Shown in pieces: positions 6,480-14,207 of a stretch of DNA of 19,790 bases. The notes beneath the pieces were generated by a model. That model saw only the letters and a program-made list of their open reading frames with translations, did no database searches and was not told the DNA's origin. The DNA is from Phycisphaerae bacterium SM23_33 (GTDB taxonomy: Bacteria > Planctomycetota > Phycisphaerae > SM23-33). The first letter of the stretch is position 1. The number at the start of each line of letters is the position of its first letter. Where the stretch lies: NCBI GenBank assembly GCA_001303665.1, contig LJUF01000009.1:1-19790 (forward strand). Direction: 5' to 3'. The translations under genes were made by a program, and so were the position numbers.

Positions 6480-6775
6480 TAGGGGAAGCGCCGCCCGCGG
6501 TCGTGCGGGCTCGGTTCCCCAGGTTGTGTGTGTCGAACCGTGGCTCTCTCACCGGGCGGGTGAGTCGATTCACCTGCCCAAGCGGGCCCCATTTCCAGGC
6601 GGCCCGACGGCCTGCCTGGCCCGCCTCGAAGTCCGCTTGCGGTGTACCGACGTGAATGCTGGCGTCTCAGCAGCAAACAGGTCTGGGCCAGGGCGTTCAC
6701 CGGACTACCCCGCTGGGCCCCGACTGGCGCTGGGTCAAACTGCTCGACCACGCCGGCCGCCTTGCAGCGGCCGCT
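6480..6775 (+). ncRNA. Candidate structured non-coding RNA
   Basis: Four strong stem-loops follow the promoter. First, GGGGAA/TTCCCC (6482-6487, 6515-6520) encloses GCCCGC/GCGGGC with a 6-nt loop. Second, a 10-bp stem at 6554-6563/6570-6579 has a 6-nt loop. Third, 6595-6604/6609-6619 forms 10 bp with a 4-nt loop and one bulged T, enclosed by GCGGG/CCCGC (6582-6586/6620-6624). Fourth, CGGCCGC/GCGGCCG lies at 6754-6760/6767-6773. No conserved core of RNase P RNA, tmRNA, SRP RNA or 6S RNA was recognised. GC-rich DNA forms hairpins by chance, so this is tentative. The boundaries are approximate. The rest of the 689-nt gap at 6365-7053 holds only the features listed here. Confidence 0.3.
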
Positions 6776-6805
6776 TGAGTCTGCCCCCAGCACAGGAGAC
6801 AGGCC

Positions 6806-7039
6806 GTGACCAGAGACTTCCGCTGTGACAAAGGCGGCGCAGCCCTCCAGGCTGAGGCGAGGGGCGGCCTGGCGGCAGGGCAGTTTTGTGTGCTGACGCG
6901 CGGCGGATTTTCTGATAATGAGAAAGTGGTCAGAAGTGCAACAGGCAGGTGTTTCCACAGGGAGGTGAGGATTAAGGCCGTCCCTCGCCGCCATCGCAGC
7001 CCCGCGGCGGCCGGGCCGTCCGTCCGCATCGGCAGGTGA
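6806..7039 (+). CDS. Doubtful small ORF with zinc-ribbon-like start
   Basis: This 77-codon frame starts at GTG, 7 nt after AGGAG (6794-6798), and ends 14 nt before the ATG of the VWA gene. Its opening FRCDKGGAALQAEA resembles the start of the next protein, FRCEKCGKLLNIEAE, but one Cys is Gly and no second Cys pair follows. Third-position GC is about 70 percent by eye, lower than in clear genes here, and a promoter-like GATAAT lies inside it. It may be a decayed partial copy, a leader peptide or chance. Confidence 0.2.
   Translation: MTRDFRCDKGGAALQAEARGGLAAGQFCVLTRGGFSDNEKVVRSATGRCFHREVRIKAVPRRHRSPAAAGPSVRIGR
6891..6919 (+). promoter_or_regulatory. Possible promoter for the VWA/TolQR gene run
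   Basis: GATAAT (6914-6919) sits in a distinctly AT-rich patch, with only a poor -35 (TGCTGA, 6891-6896) 17 bp upstream. TTTCT and AGAAA form a small inverted repeat around the -10, which could be an operator. The leader would be about 125 nt. Confidence 0.38.
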
Positions 7040-7053
7040 AGGGGAGTGCAGCC

Positions 7054-8187
7054 ATGGTGATAGAGTTTCGCTGCGAGAAGTGCGGTAAGCTGCTGAACAT
7101 CGAGGCCGAACCTTCCTCAAAGGTCAAGTGCCCTTACTGCAAGGCGAAGCTGGCGGTGCCGGCCGGCGTGGCGTCGCTGCCGCGGCCGCAGGTGCCGCCC
7201 GGGGCGGCGCCGCCGGCAGCACCTGCGGTGGCGCAGGCACCGGAGGAAGAATTCATCCCCGAGAGCGAAGATGCCCTGATGGGGGTGATGGCCAAGCTCA
7301 TGCCGTGGGTCATCAGCCTGTTCCTGCACTTGGGGGTCGGGGTGATTCTGGGGTTTATCACCATTGTGGTGGTCAGGTCGGAGGCCATCGCCGACTACAC
7401 GGTGGCCTCGGACCAGCTTTCGGACCAGTCGGGCGGCCGGCTGAACCCCGGCGAGCTGAACCCGGAGATGCAGGCCAAGAGCCTCAAGCAGATCAACCAG
7501 CAGCAGTGGGCCAATCGCGACTCGACGATTCCCATGGCCAGCCTGGGCGAGACCAAGAGCCGGATCCAGGTCTTCGGGATCGCCGGCGGCTCGGCGGGGG
7601 GCCAGTCGGCCGACTTCGGCCTGACCACCGGCGGCAGCGGGGCGGGGCCCAAGAGCCGGTTCTTCGGCACCGGCGGCAACGCCTATCACATCGTGTACGT
7701 GGTGGACCGCAGCGGGTCCATGCTGGACAGCTTCGACGAGGTCCGCCGCGAGATGCTCAAGTCCATCAGCCGGCTGAGCCCCACGCAATGCTTCCACGTG
7801 ATCTTCTTCGCCAGCGGGCCGCCGAAGGAAAACCCCCCGCGGGGGCTGGTGTACGCCACGGTTCCGCGCAAGCGAGAGGCGGCCAAGTACTTGGCGGCCA
7901 TCCAGCCCCAGGGCCAGACCGACCCCATCCCGGCCCTGGAGCGGGCCTTCCAGGTGCTCAAAGACACCCCCAACACCAAACGCGGCGAGCTCATCTACCT
8001 GCTGACCGACGCGGAGTTCCCCGACAACGAGAAGGTCCTGGACGCCATCCGCAAGATGAACGCCAGCAAAGAGGTCCACATTAACACCATCCTGCACCAC
8101 CACCGCAGCCCCGGGGCCGTGAAGACGCTGCGCGAGATCGCGGCCGAAAATGGAGGCCGATTCAAGTTCGTCGAGCCGAGCGAATGA
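7054..8187 (+). CDS. Zinc-ribbon, single-TM, VWA-domain protein
   Basis: This is a 377-aa inner-membrane protein. An N-terminal zinc ribbon has Cys7, Cys10, Cys26 and Cys29 (CEKC and CPYC). A Pro/Ala-rich linker (about 35-65) leads to one transmembrane helix (about 82-107), then a Gly/Ser/Gln-rich stretch. The C-terminal von Willebrand A domain (about 210-375) carries a MIDAS site: DRSGS at 218-222, Thr289 and the TD around 318-319. The zinc ribbon is predicted to be cytoplasmic and the VWA domain periplasmic. The ATG at 7054 follows AGGGGAG (7040-7046); an in-frame GTG at 7036 is less likely because the ribbon begins right at the ATG. The stop overlaps the next start as ATGA, so translation is coupled. 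The position ahead of TolQ/TolR genes suggests a metal-dependent binding partner of an envelope motor; this is inferred. Confidence 0.88.
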   Translation: MVIEFRCEKCGKLLNIEAEPSSKVKCPYCKAKLAVPAGVASLPRPQVPPGAAPPAAPAVAQAPEEEFIPESEDALMGVMAKLMPWVISLFLHLGVGVILGFITIVVVRSEAIADYTVASDQLSDQSGGRLNPGELNPEMQAKSLKQINQQQWANRDSTIPMASLGETKSRIQVFGIAGGSAGGQSADFGLTTGGSGAGPKSRFFGTGGNAYHIVYVVDRSGSMLDSFDEVRREMLKSISRLSPTQCFHVIFFASGPPKENPPRGLVYATVPRKREAAKYLAAIQPQGQTDPIPALERAFQVLKDTPNTKRGELIYLLTDAEFPDNEKVLDAIRKMNASKEVHINTILHHHRSPGAVKTLREIAAENGGRFKFVEPSE

Positions 8188-9281
8188 GCAGAGCCGAAAC
8201 ACGATCTCTGGCCTGTTTCCTGACCGCGACGGCAGCGCTGGCCGCCGCGCCCGTTCCGGGGCGGGCCGACTCCGTCCTGCTGAAAAGCGGGCTCAGGTAC
8301 GAGCCGGCCACCGTCATGAACGTGGCCGACGGCATCATCGCCTTCCGCCTGGGCAGCGGCACCCTGATCCAGAAACCGCTGGCCCAGGTGGACACCGTCA
8401 AGATCGACGGTGAGACGGACTTCAACCGGGGCGAAGACCTTCTCAAAGAGGGCAAGTCTGTCCAGGCGGTCGCGGCCTACAACCAGGCCCAGAAGACCGC
8501 TGCCGCGGGGTGGAGGAAAGCGCTGGCCGGGTATCGGCTGCTGAGCGCGGCCGAGGAGGCCGGAGATGTCGAAACGGCCGTGAGGCAGTGGCTGGAGATC
8601 GTCGACGCTGCCAACGCGTCCGAGGCGGCCCTGGCCTTGCGGCCCAGGAGACTTGCGGCTCCGCGCAGCCCCGGCAATGACCGGGCCATCGCGCTGCTCA
8701 AGGCCAAGGCGGGCGCCGTGAAGGACGGGGCGTATCTCCAGGGGATGCGTGAACTGCTGGCGGAGCTGTATGAGCTCCAGGGATCTTCGAAGCAGGGCCC
8801 CGCTGTGGCCACTCGGCCGGCTGAGCCGCCCCAGCCACGGGCCGGCACCAACCCGGTGACCCCGCGCGGCTCGGAGGAGGCGAATCTGAGACAGGCTCGG
8901 CTGTCGCTCCAATCCGGGCGGCACGAGGAGGTGCTGCAGCGCCTGGAGCCGTTGCTGAAGACGTTTTCCGCCGCCCAGCTGCCCTCGGCCCTTTACCTCA
9001 TGGGGGCCGCCCAGTTGGAGCTTTCGAAGAAGGAAGCTGACCCGGACAAGGCCCGGACCCTGCTGTTAGAGGGCGGGCTGAATTTGATGCGAGTGATCGC
9101 GCTTTTCCCCGACAGCCAGGACGTCGCCCCCGCCCTGCTGGGGGCGGGCGAAGTCAACGAGCGGCTGAGGAACCTCGAAGGGGCCCGGGCGGCCTACTCG
9201 GAATTGGTCAGCCGCCGCGGGCAGTCACCCGAGGCCGAGAAGGCCAAAGAGGCCCTTCAGCGGCTCAGCCCGGACCGCTGA
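8184..9281 (+). CDS. Exported TPR protein with N-terminal beta-rich module
   Basis: This 365-aa secreted or periplasmic protein is translationally coupled to the VWA gene through an ATGA overlap. The signal peptide covers about residues 1-28 (hydrophobic FLTATAALAAA, cleavage near GRA-DS). Residues 29-76 form a short beta-rich module opening with VLLKSG and closing near VDTVKIDG, related to modules in two other exported proteins of this window. Helical repeats follow: a TPR-like segment at about 77-200 (FNRGEDLLKEGK, AVAAYNQAQ), a Pro-rich break near 215-235, and clearer TPRs to the end (RLEPLLKTF, ARAAYSELVS). TPR arrays bind proteins, so it is probably a scaffold for the TolQ/TolR complex encoded next. 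No catalytic motif is seen. Confidence 0.82.
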   Translation: MSRAETRSLACFLTATAALAAAPVPGRADSVLLKSGLRYEPATVMNVADGIIAFRLGSGTLIQKPLAQVDTVKIDGETDFNRGEDLLKEGKSVQAVAAYNQAQKTAAAGWRKALAGYRLLSAAEEAGDVETAVRQWLEIVDAANASEAALALRPRRLAAPRSPGNDRAIALLKAKAGAVKDGAYLQGMRELLAELYELQGSSKQGPAVATRPAEPPQPRAGTNPVTPRGSEEANLRQARLSLQSGRHEEVLQRLEPLLKTFSAAQLPSALYLMGAAQLELSKKEADPDKARTLLLEGGLNLMRVIALFPDSQDVAPALLGAGEVNERLRNLEGARAAYSELVSRRGQSPEAEKAKEALQRLSPDR

Positions 9282-9297
9282 CGGGCCAACCGCGCGC

Positions 9298-9374
9298 GGG
9301 GCATTGGAGAGGCCCCGACCGGACGGTCGGCAGGGACGCTGGAAACGTTTGTGGGGGCCGCCTTGAGCGGCCCC
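9298..9374 (+). repeat. Run of stem-loops before the TolQ-like gene
   Basis: The 114-nt gap holds GGGGC/GCCCC (9298-9302, 9312-9316), CCGACC/GGTCGG with a 4-nt loop (9315-9320, 9325-9330; it overlaps the former, so the two are alternatives) and an 8-bp stem GGGGCCGC/GCGGCCCC with a 5-nt loop (9354-9361, 9367-9374), just upstream of the ribosome site. They could modulate relative expression inside the operon. No T-run follows. Confidence 0.4.
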
Positions 9375-9395
9375 GGAAATAGACGAGGAGAAGCC

Positions 9396-10139
9396 ATGCG
9401 TGGCAGGTTCTGGATCGGCGTTGCAGTGACGGCCGGCGTGCTGTTGGGCTTCGCGGGCCTGGCCCTGGCCCAGGAAGACGGGCCGGCCGGCCCGGCGAAG
9501 TTCAGCTACCTGGACTGGTTCGTCACCAAGGGCGGGCCGATCGGCTGGCTGCTGATCCTCATCGACATCGCCAGCTGGGCCGTCATTATCGAGCACTTCA
9601 TCAGCATCCGCCGGGCCACCGTCCTGCCCGACCCCGTCCGCGGGCAGATCACCGATATGGTGGATGCCAAGCAATATCGCGAAGTGATCGAGTACACCGT
9701 GGCCGAGCCGAGCATGCTCTCCTACATCCTGCACCGTTCCCTGGACGAGGCGGCCCACGGCTACCCGGCCATGGAGCGGGCGATGGAAGAGGCCTCCGAG
9801 GAGCGCACCACCAAGCTGCTGCGGAAGATCGAGCTGCTGAACGTCATCGGCAACGTTTCGCCCATGCTGGGGTTGCTGGGGACCGTCTACGGCATGATCC
9901 GGGCCTTCAGCGAGATCGTGGCCGCCCAGGAGATGCCCAAGCCGGCGGCCCTGGCCGACAGCATCGGCATCGCCCTGGTCACCACCTTCTGGGGCCTGGT
10001 GGTGGCGATTCCTGCCCTGGCCGTGTATGCCACCATGCGGAACCGCATCGACGCCCTGTCCAGCGAAGCCATGGCGGCGTCGCAGGAGATCCTCGCCACG
10101 TTTCGCCCCGGCGCCAAGAAAAAGTCCGAGGCCGGGTAG
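9396..10139 (+). CDS. MotA/TolQ/ExbB-type proton channel protein
   Basis: This 247-aa inner-membrane protein is the channel subunit of a TolQR/ExbBD-type proton-motive-force motor. It starts with a cleavable-looking signal (residues 1-25, ending LALA-QED), as seen in some planctomycete and Bacteroidetes homologues. Three TM helices follow, at about 47-68, 148-170 and 188-212. The family signature PMLGLLGTVYGM lies at 156-167, and a polar GIALVTTFWGL helix lines the channel. GAGGAG at 9385-9390 supports the ATG at 9396; the upstream GTG at 9351 lies in a hairpin. Two TolR-like genes follow directly, so together they should make the ion-driven stator. The absence of TolA, TolB, Pal or TonB nearby argues against a standard Tol or TonB system. 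Confidence 0.93.
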   Translation: MRGRFWIGVAVTAGVLLGFAGLALAQEDGPAGPAKFSYLDWFVTKGGPIGWLLILIDIASWAVIIEHFISIRRATVLPDPVRGQITDMVDAKQYREVIEYTVAEPSMLSYILHRSLDEAAHGYPAMERAMEEASEERTTKLLRKIELLNVIGNVSPMLGLLGTVYGMIRAFSEIVAAQEMPKPAALADSIGIALVTTFWGLVVAIPALAVYATMRNRIDALSSEAMAASQEILATFRPGAKKKSEAG

Positions 10140-10168
10140 CCCCCTGCGGCGCCCCGGGAGGTCCGAGG

Positions 10169-10657
10169 ATGCCTAAAAGCGTAGTGTACGGTCGAAGCCG
10201 GGCGCGGATCGGATTCAACATGACCGCGATGATCGACTGCACCTTCCAGTTGATCATCTTCTTCATGCTGACCACCCAGATGGCCTCGGCGGAGTTTCCG
10301 CCCATGAAGCTGCCCGACCCCCACTACAGCGTGGCCGCGGAGATGAAGGAAAACAAGGCCGTCATCAACGTCATGCCCTATTCGGACAGGGAGATCCAGG
10401 CCAATCCCTCCAAACTCGGGCTGGCCAGGGTGTATCGCGTGAAGAAAAGCAGCGTCCTCCGGGCCGACCTGGAAAGGCTCGTGGCGGAGCTGAGAAGGCT
10501 GAAAATCGAGAGCCCCGATCCCGATAACTTCGCCGTGGAAGTGCGGGCCGACCAAAGGGTCCACTACGACCAGATTCAGCCCGTGTTGCAGGCGCTGCAG
10601 GAAGCGCGGCTTCAGAACATGCGGATCTCGGCGTTGCGCGGCCGAAAGGAGGAATAG
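10169..10657 (+). CDS. ExbD/TolR-type biopolymer transport protein 1
   Basis: This 162-aa protein has a short cytoplasmic N-terminus, one TM helix (about residues 20-38) and a periplasmic domain. The conserved TM aspartate that carries protons is Asp23 in MTAMIDCTFQL. The usual LTPMID is changed to MTAMID. GGGAGG (10156-10161) lies 7 nt before the ATG. The periplasmic part contains a charged segment with YRVKKSS and a C-terminal region with VRADQRVHYDQIQPVLQAL, matching the typical TolR/ExbD RAD...Y..V fold end. It acts with the preceding TolQ-like channel. Only 2 nt separate its stop from the next gene's start. Confidence 0.92.
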   Translation: MPKSVVYGRSRARIGFNMTAMIDCTFQLIIFFMLTTQMASAEFPPMKLPDPHYSVAAEMKENKAVINVMPYSDREIQANPSKLGLARVYRVKKSSVLRADLERLVAELRRLKIESPDPDNFAVEVRADQRVHYDQIQPVLQALQEARLQNMRISALRGRKEE

Positions 10658-10659
10658 CC

Positions 10660-11163
10660 ATGGCCCGGGCAACGAGACAGCTGGCCGAGAACGGGACGCC
10701 CCATTACGAATCCGAGCGGCAAAAGCGGGCCAAGCAGCGCGCGCCGACGATGATCCAGCCGCCGCTGACCCCCATGATCGACGTGACCTTCCAACTGCTG
10801 ATCTTCTTCCTGCTGGCCTGCAACTTCCGCATGGTCGAAGGCCAGATCCAGGCCAAGCTGCCGGATATTTCCGGCCCGGAGGTGGCCCCGCCGTTCCTGC
10901 TGGAACCCATCCGGGTCTCGCTGGCGCCGGCCGGCACGGAAGGCGAAGGCGTGCTCATAGAAATCGGCGGGGTCCGCACCACACGCGACCCGCTGGAGCT
11001 GCACGCGGTGCTGAAGCAGCTGCGGGACCGCTACCAGTCCGATGAGGTGCCGGTGATCATCCAGCCCGCGGCCGAGGTCCGATGGGCCCACGTGGTGGAC
11101 GCCTTTAACCAGGCGGTACGGGCCCGCTTCAAGAACGTAGCCTTGGCCCCCGCCGAAACGTAG
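10660..11163 (+). CDS. ExbD/TolR-type biopolymer transport protein 2
   Basis: This 167-aa second TolR/ExbD homologue has a longer basic N-terminus. The TM helix lies at about 39-57 with the canonical PLTPMIDVTFQL and proton-carrying Asp41. A perfect AAAGGAGG (10645-10652) inside the end of the previous gene lies 7 nt before the ATG. The periplasmic domain ends in a segment with IIQPAAEVRWAHVVDAFNQAV, the usual final element of the fold. It differs clearly from the first copy, so the pair is probably a functional heteromer rather than a recent duplication. One Q-type plus two different R-type subunits matches the layout of the Myxococcus AglR-AglQ-AglS motor. Confidence 0.93.
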   Translation: MARATRQLAENGTPHYESERQKRAKQRAPTMIQPPLTPMIDVTFQLLIFFLLACNFRMVEGQIQAKLPDISGPEVAPPFLLEPIRVSLAPAGTEGEGVLIEIGGVRTTRDPLELHAVLKQLRDRYQSDEVPVIIQPAAEVRWAHVVDAFNQAVRARFKNVALAPAET

Positions 11164-11278
11164 TGACGTGCCGACCCGGGCTCGGCGCCGTGCGGAGGAT
11201 CGAGCGCCGGTCCGGCCCAGGCGGCGGCAAAGCTGCCCCGGGCGGCCGGCGGGCGAATACGGGGCGGCAGGCTGCATC

Positions 11279-13957
11279 ATGCAGAAGACGCCACTGACAA
11301 CTGCGGTTGCCCTGGCGGTGGTGAATTGGGGGTGTCTGTCGATCACCTTCGCCGCCGAGCCCAGCCCCTACGAGCGGCTGCATAACGACAAGCTCACCGA
11401 GAAGCTGGCGGAAATGAAAATGCCCGAGCTTCTTGAGGAGCTGCTTGGCAAGCAGGTGCGGAGGCAGCTCGAAGAGGCCCTTGGAACCACCGACCAGGAA
11501 AAAAGAGACCGCCTCCTCCAGGAGGTCAGCGCCCTTCAGCGGCGGCTCATCAAGGCGACGGCCGAGCTCCAGGACACCGAGGGGGTGCTGCGGCACTTCC
11601 GCTTCCGCCTGGACCTCGTGATCACCGAGGGGATCACCAAGGTCGACCCCTACGCGGAGCGGCTGCTGTACTTCCTGGGCACGGAGAAGGACCGGGCGGC
11701 CGTCGCCAAGTACACCGAGGGGGCCCTGGGGCCGCTCAACGCCCTCCAGACGGACCTGGAGCGGACGCACGGCCAGTGGGCGCGCGACCAGGACAGGATG
11801 ATCACCGGCGTGCTGTGGAGGCTGGAGGCTCTCATGGAGGAGGCCCGGTATCGCGGGGCGTGGGTCCGCTTCTACCGCGGCGTGGTCCTGGCCAAGGATT
11901 CCCAGGAACGGCACCTGCTGCTGCCGCAGGCAATCGACGACGTGAAGGAGTTCGCCAACGCGGAGGACAACGACAGCGGCGTGAAGTTCACCTCGCTGCT
12001 GCTTTCGGGCATGGCCGCCAGGGAGCTGGGCCTGTGGGAGCAGGCCGCCAGCTACCTGAAGCGGGCCGGCGACCCGCAGGCCCGCTCGACCACGCAGCTC
12101 AAGGCCAGGTTCGAGGCGGTCCGCATCTCCATCGACCAGGGGCGGTTTGACGAAGCAGACAACCGCATCCAGCAGTTCGTCGAGGAAGGCAGCCGGCTGC
12201 CCGAGCTGCCCAAGGTGGCCTTGGAGATGCAATCCGCCCTGCTCAGGTTCAAGGTCAAAATGGAGCGGGCCGAGGCCCAGAAGGCCGGCGATCACAAGCT
12301 GTACGAGAAGCTCCGCGGCGAGGCCGGCCGCGAGCTGGTGGACTTCGTGGAGAAGTATCCCATGTATCGCGAGGCCTTCTGGGACCGGATCGCCCCGCTT
12401 TTTGAGGAGGCCGACCCCGACTCGCTGGACCCGCCCATGCAGCTGGCCCTGGGCGTGAAGGAATTCTCCAAGCAGACCGGCGAAGGTTACAACAAGGCCG
12501 AGAAGCTCTTCCGCGCCGTGGCCAATTCCGCCAAGGCCCCCGACAGCTCCAAGGCCAGCGCCCTGTGGTACCTGGGGCTGATCAAGAACGCCCAGCGAAA
12601 GAACCTCGAGGCCGCCAGGTTCTTCCGCGAGCTGGCCGAAAACTATGCCAAAGACCCCAAGGCCAAGGAGTCCGCCCTGAATTCGGTCAAGAGCTTCCAG
12701 GGCATCCTCATTGAGCGGAAGGTCACGGCCGACAAGCTGGGGATGGACTTCGTCAGGGAGTACGCCCGGTCGCTGCGGGTGCTGGTGGATGGCTGGGGGA
12801 AGGACGACCGGAAAATCCGTACCTACAACTACGAGCTGGGCGTGATGCTGGAGGCCCTCGGCCAGAACCGGGAGGCGGTCGAGGCCCTGAAGCAGATTCC
12901 CGAGGAGTCGGAGCTTTCCATGCCCGCCCGGTATCGCATCCTGGAGGTGACCGTCAACGACCTGCTGGACGCCACGACCATGCAGGCGTCGCTGCGTGGG
13001 CGGCTGGCCCATAGCCTGATCGGCGATCTGACCAGGTACATGGAGCGGGCGCGGGCATACGCCGGCACGGTCTCCGACAAGGAGCGTGCCGAGCAGGCAC
13101 TGGCCTGGGGCGCCGAGTGTGGCATGCTCATCGCCCAGTTGCACAAGGACGTGCTGAACGACCCCGCCGAGGCCATGCAGCGGGCCAAGGAGCTGGCCAA
13201 CGACCCCACCTGGAAGCAGGTGCCCGCCGTGGCCCGCCGCAGCCAGCAGTTCGTCGTCGGCGTCCTGCTGGAGGCCGGCCAGCCCGAGAAGGTCATCCCG
13301 GATCTGATCGCCCTTACCAGGGACGACCCGGGCGGGGCGGAAAAGCTGCTGGTCCAGGCGGTAGGCCAGATCGGCGAGCGGATAGAGCGGCTGATGTACG
13401 CCGCCGATCCCGCGGCGAAACAGCAGCTGGAGGGGCTGCGAGCGGCCTACAAGATCTTCGCGGAGGAGCTGTACAAGTTCGTCGAACGCAGCGGCGGCGT
13501 GCCGGAGCAGCAGAAGGCCCCCTTCAAGCAGGCCCTGGCGCACGCTTACGAGTTCGGGACCAAGCAGGAGGCCGAGAAGTCGCTGGAGCTGTACCTCCAG
13601 CTGCACGACCAGAACCGCACCGACGCCAACATCGTGCGCGGGCTGGCCAGGGCGTATCGCGTGCTGGGCCAGCCGCAGAAGGCGATGCCGTACTACAACA
13701 GGCTGATCAGCGGGCTGCCGGAAAAGTCGCCGCACTGGTGGCGGGCCCAGTTCGAACGCCTGGAGTATGCCCTGGACATTTACGCCGGAAACGAAACGGA
13801 GCTGAACAAGATCCCCATCCAGATCCGCATGCTCCGCGACAAGGACAGGGACATGGGCGGGTACTGGCAGCAGTTCAACAAGGTCGAGGCCCGGGCCAAG
13901 GAAATAACCGGCTCGGCCTCGCCTGCCGGCGCCGCCAGCCGCGGCAGCGGCTTTTAG
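11279..13957 (+). CDS. Large exported TPR/helical-repeat protein
   Basis: This 892-aa protein has a signal peptide at about residues 1-23 (hydrophobic TTAVALAVV, ending near FAA-EPS). The ATG at 11279 is chosen because the signal starts there. The frame is open upstream to GTG 11168, but that would add 37 Arg-rich residues without a ribosome site; GGCAGG at 11266-11271 is only a fair site for the ATG. The rest is almost wholly alpha-helical. It is rich in Ala, Glu, Lys and Leu, with TPR-like units, for example around residues 400-460 (NKAEKLFRAVAN, AARFFRELAENY) and 784-830 (GLARAYRVLGQPQKAM). It is likely a periplasmic scaffold for the TolQ/TolR/VWA proteins; the position as last gene of the run supports this. 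No enzyme motif is seen. Confidence 0.85.
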   Translation: MQKTPLTTAVALAVVNWGCLSITFAAEPSPYERLHNDKLTEKLAEMKMPELLEELLGKQVRRQLEEALGTTDQEKRDRLLQEVSALQRRLIKATAELQDTEGVLRHFRFRLDLVITEGITKVDPYAERLLYFLGTEKDRAAVAKYTEGALGPLNALQTDLERTHGQWARDQDRMITGVLWRLEALMEEARYRGAWVRFYRGVVLAKDSQERHLLLPQAIDDVKEFANAEDNDSGVKFTSLLLSGMAARELGLWEQAASYLKRAGDPQARSTTQLKARFEAVRISIDQGRFDEADNRIQQFVEEGSRLPELPKVALEMQSALLRFKVKMERAEAQKAGDHKLYEKLRGEAGRELVDFVEKYPMYREAFWDRIAPLFEEADPDSLDPPMQLALGVKEFSKQTGEGYNKAEKLFRAVANSAKAPDSSKASALWYLGLIKNAQRKNLEAARFFRELAENYAKDPKAKESALNSVKSFQGILIERKVTADKLGMDFVREYARSLRVLVDGWGKDDRKIRTYNYELGVMLEALGQNREAVEALKQIPEESELSMPARYRILEVTVNDLLDATTMQASLRGRLAHSLIGDLTRYMERARAYAGTVSDKERAEQALAWGAECGMLIAQLHKDVLNDPAEAMQRAKELANDPTWKQVPAVARRSQQFVVGVLLEAGQPEKVIPDLIALTRDDPGGAEKLLVQAVGQIGERIERLMYAADPAAKQQLEGLRAAYKIFAEELYKFVERSGGVPEQQKAPFKQALAHAYEFGTKQEAEKSLELYLQLHDQNRTDANIVRGLARAYRVLGQPQKAMPYYNRLISGLPEKSPHWWRAQFERLEYALDIYAGNETELNKIPIQIRMLRDKDRDMGGYWQQFNKVEARAKEITGSASPAGAASRGSGF

Positions 13958-13988
13958 GCTTGGCGGGCGGACCGTCGGCAAGGCGGGT

Positions 13989-14017
13989 TTGAACGGCGCG
14001 GCGGTTTGGTCTATACT
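13989..14017 (+). promoter_or_regulatory. Predicted promoter of tRNA-Cys
   Basis: TTGAAC (13989-13994) and TATACT (14012-14017) are separated by exactly 17 bp. Initiation would fall near 14024, only about 4 nt before the mature tRNA. Confidence 0.75.
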
Positions 14018-14027
14018 TCGCCATGCA

Positions 14028-14101
14028 GGCGGCATAGCCAAGCGGACCAAGGCGACGGATTGCAAATCCGTTATTCGTGGGTTCGAATCCCACTGCCGCC
14101 T
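14028..14101 (+). tRNA. tRNA-Cys (GCA anticodon)
   Basis: This is a 74-nt cloverleaf. Acceptor GGCGGCA pairs with TGCCGCC. The anticodon stem ACGGA/TCCGT encloses loop TTGCAAA with anticodon GCA at 14062-14064. The T-arm GTGGG/CCCAC encloses TTCGAAT. The discriminator is T, as expected for Cys. CCA is not encoded. No T-run terminator follows within 100 nt, so read-through into the next gene is possible. Confidence 0.97.
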
Positions 14102-14207
14102 TTGCCGATACACATGCTGTAGCGGGCTTGCGTGCGGCTGCGGCGCCGGGGCGGGTGGGTTGCGTCGCGCCCGCCGGCCGACAAAAGCAGTAGGGCGAGG
14201 TGAGACC

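Noticed and set aside
6480..6830. RNase P RNA, tmRNA, SRP RNA or 6S RNA
   Set aside because: The conserved core sequences of these RNAs that I know were not found on either strand, and the first hairpin closes on itself rather than pairing with a 3' end.
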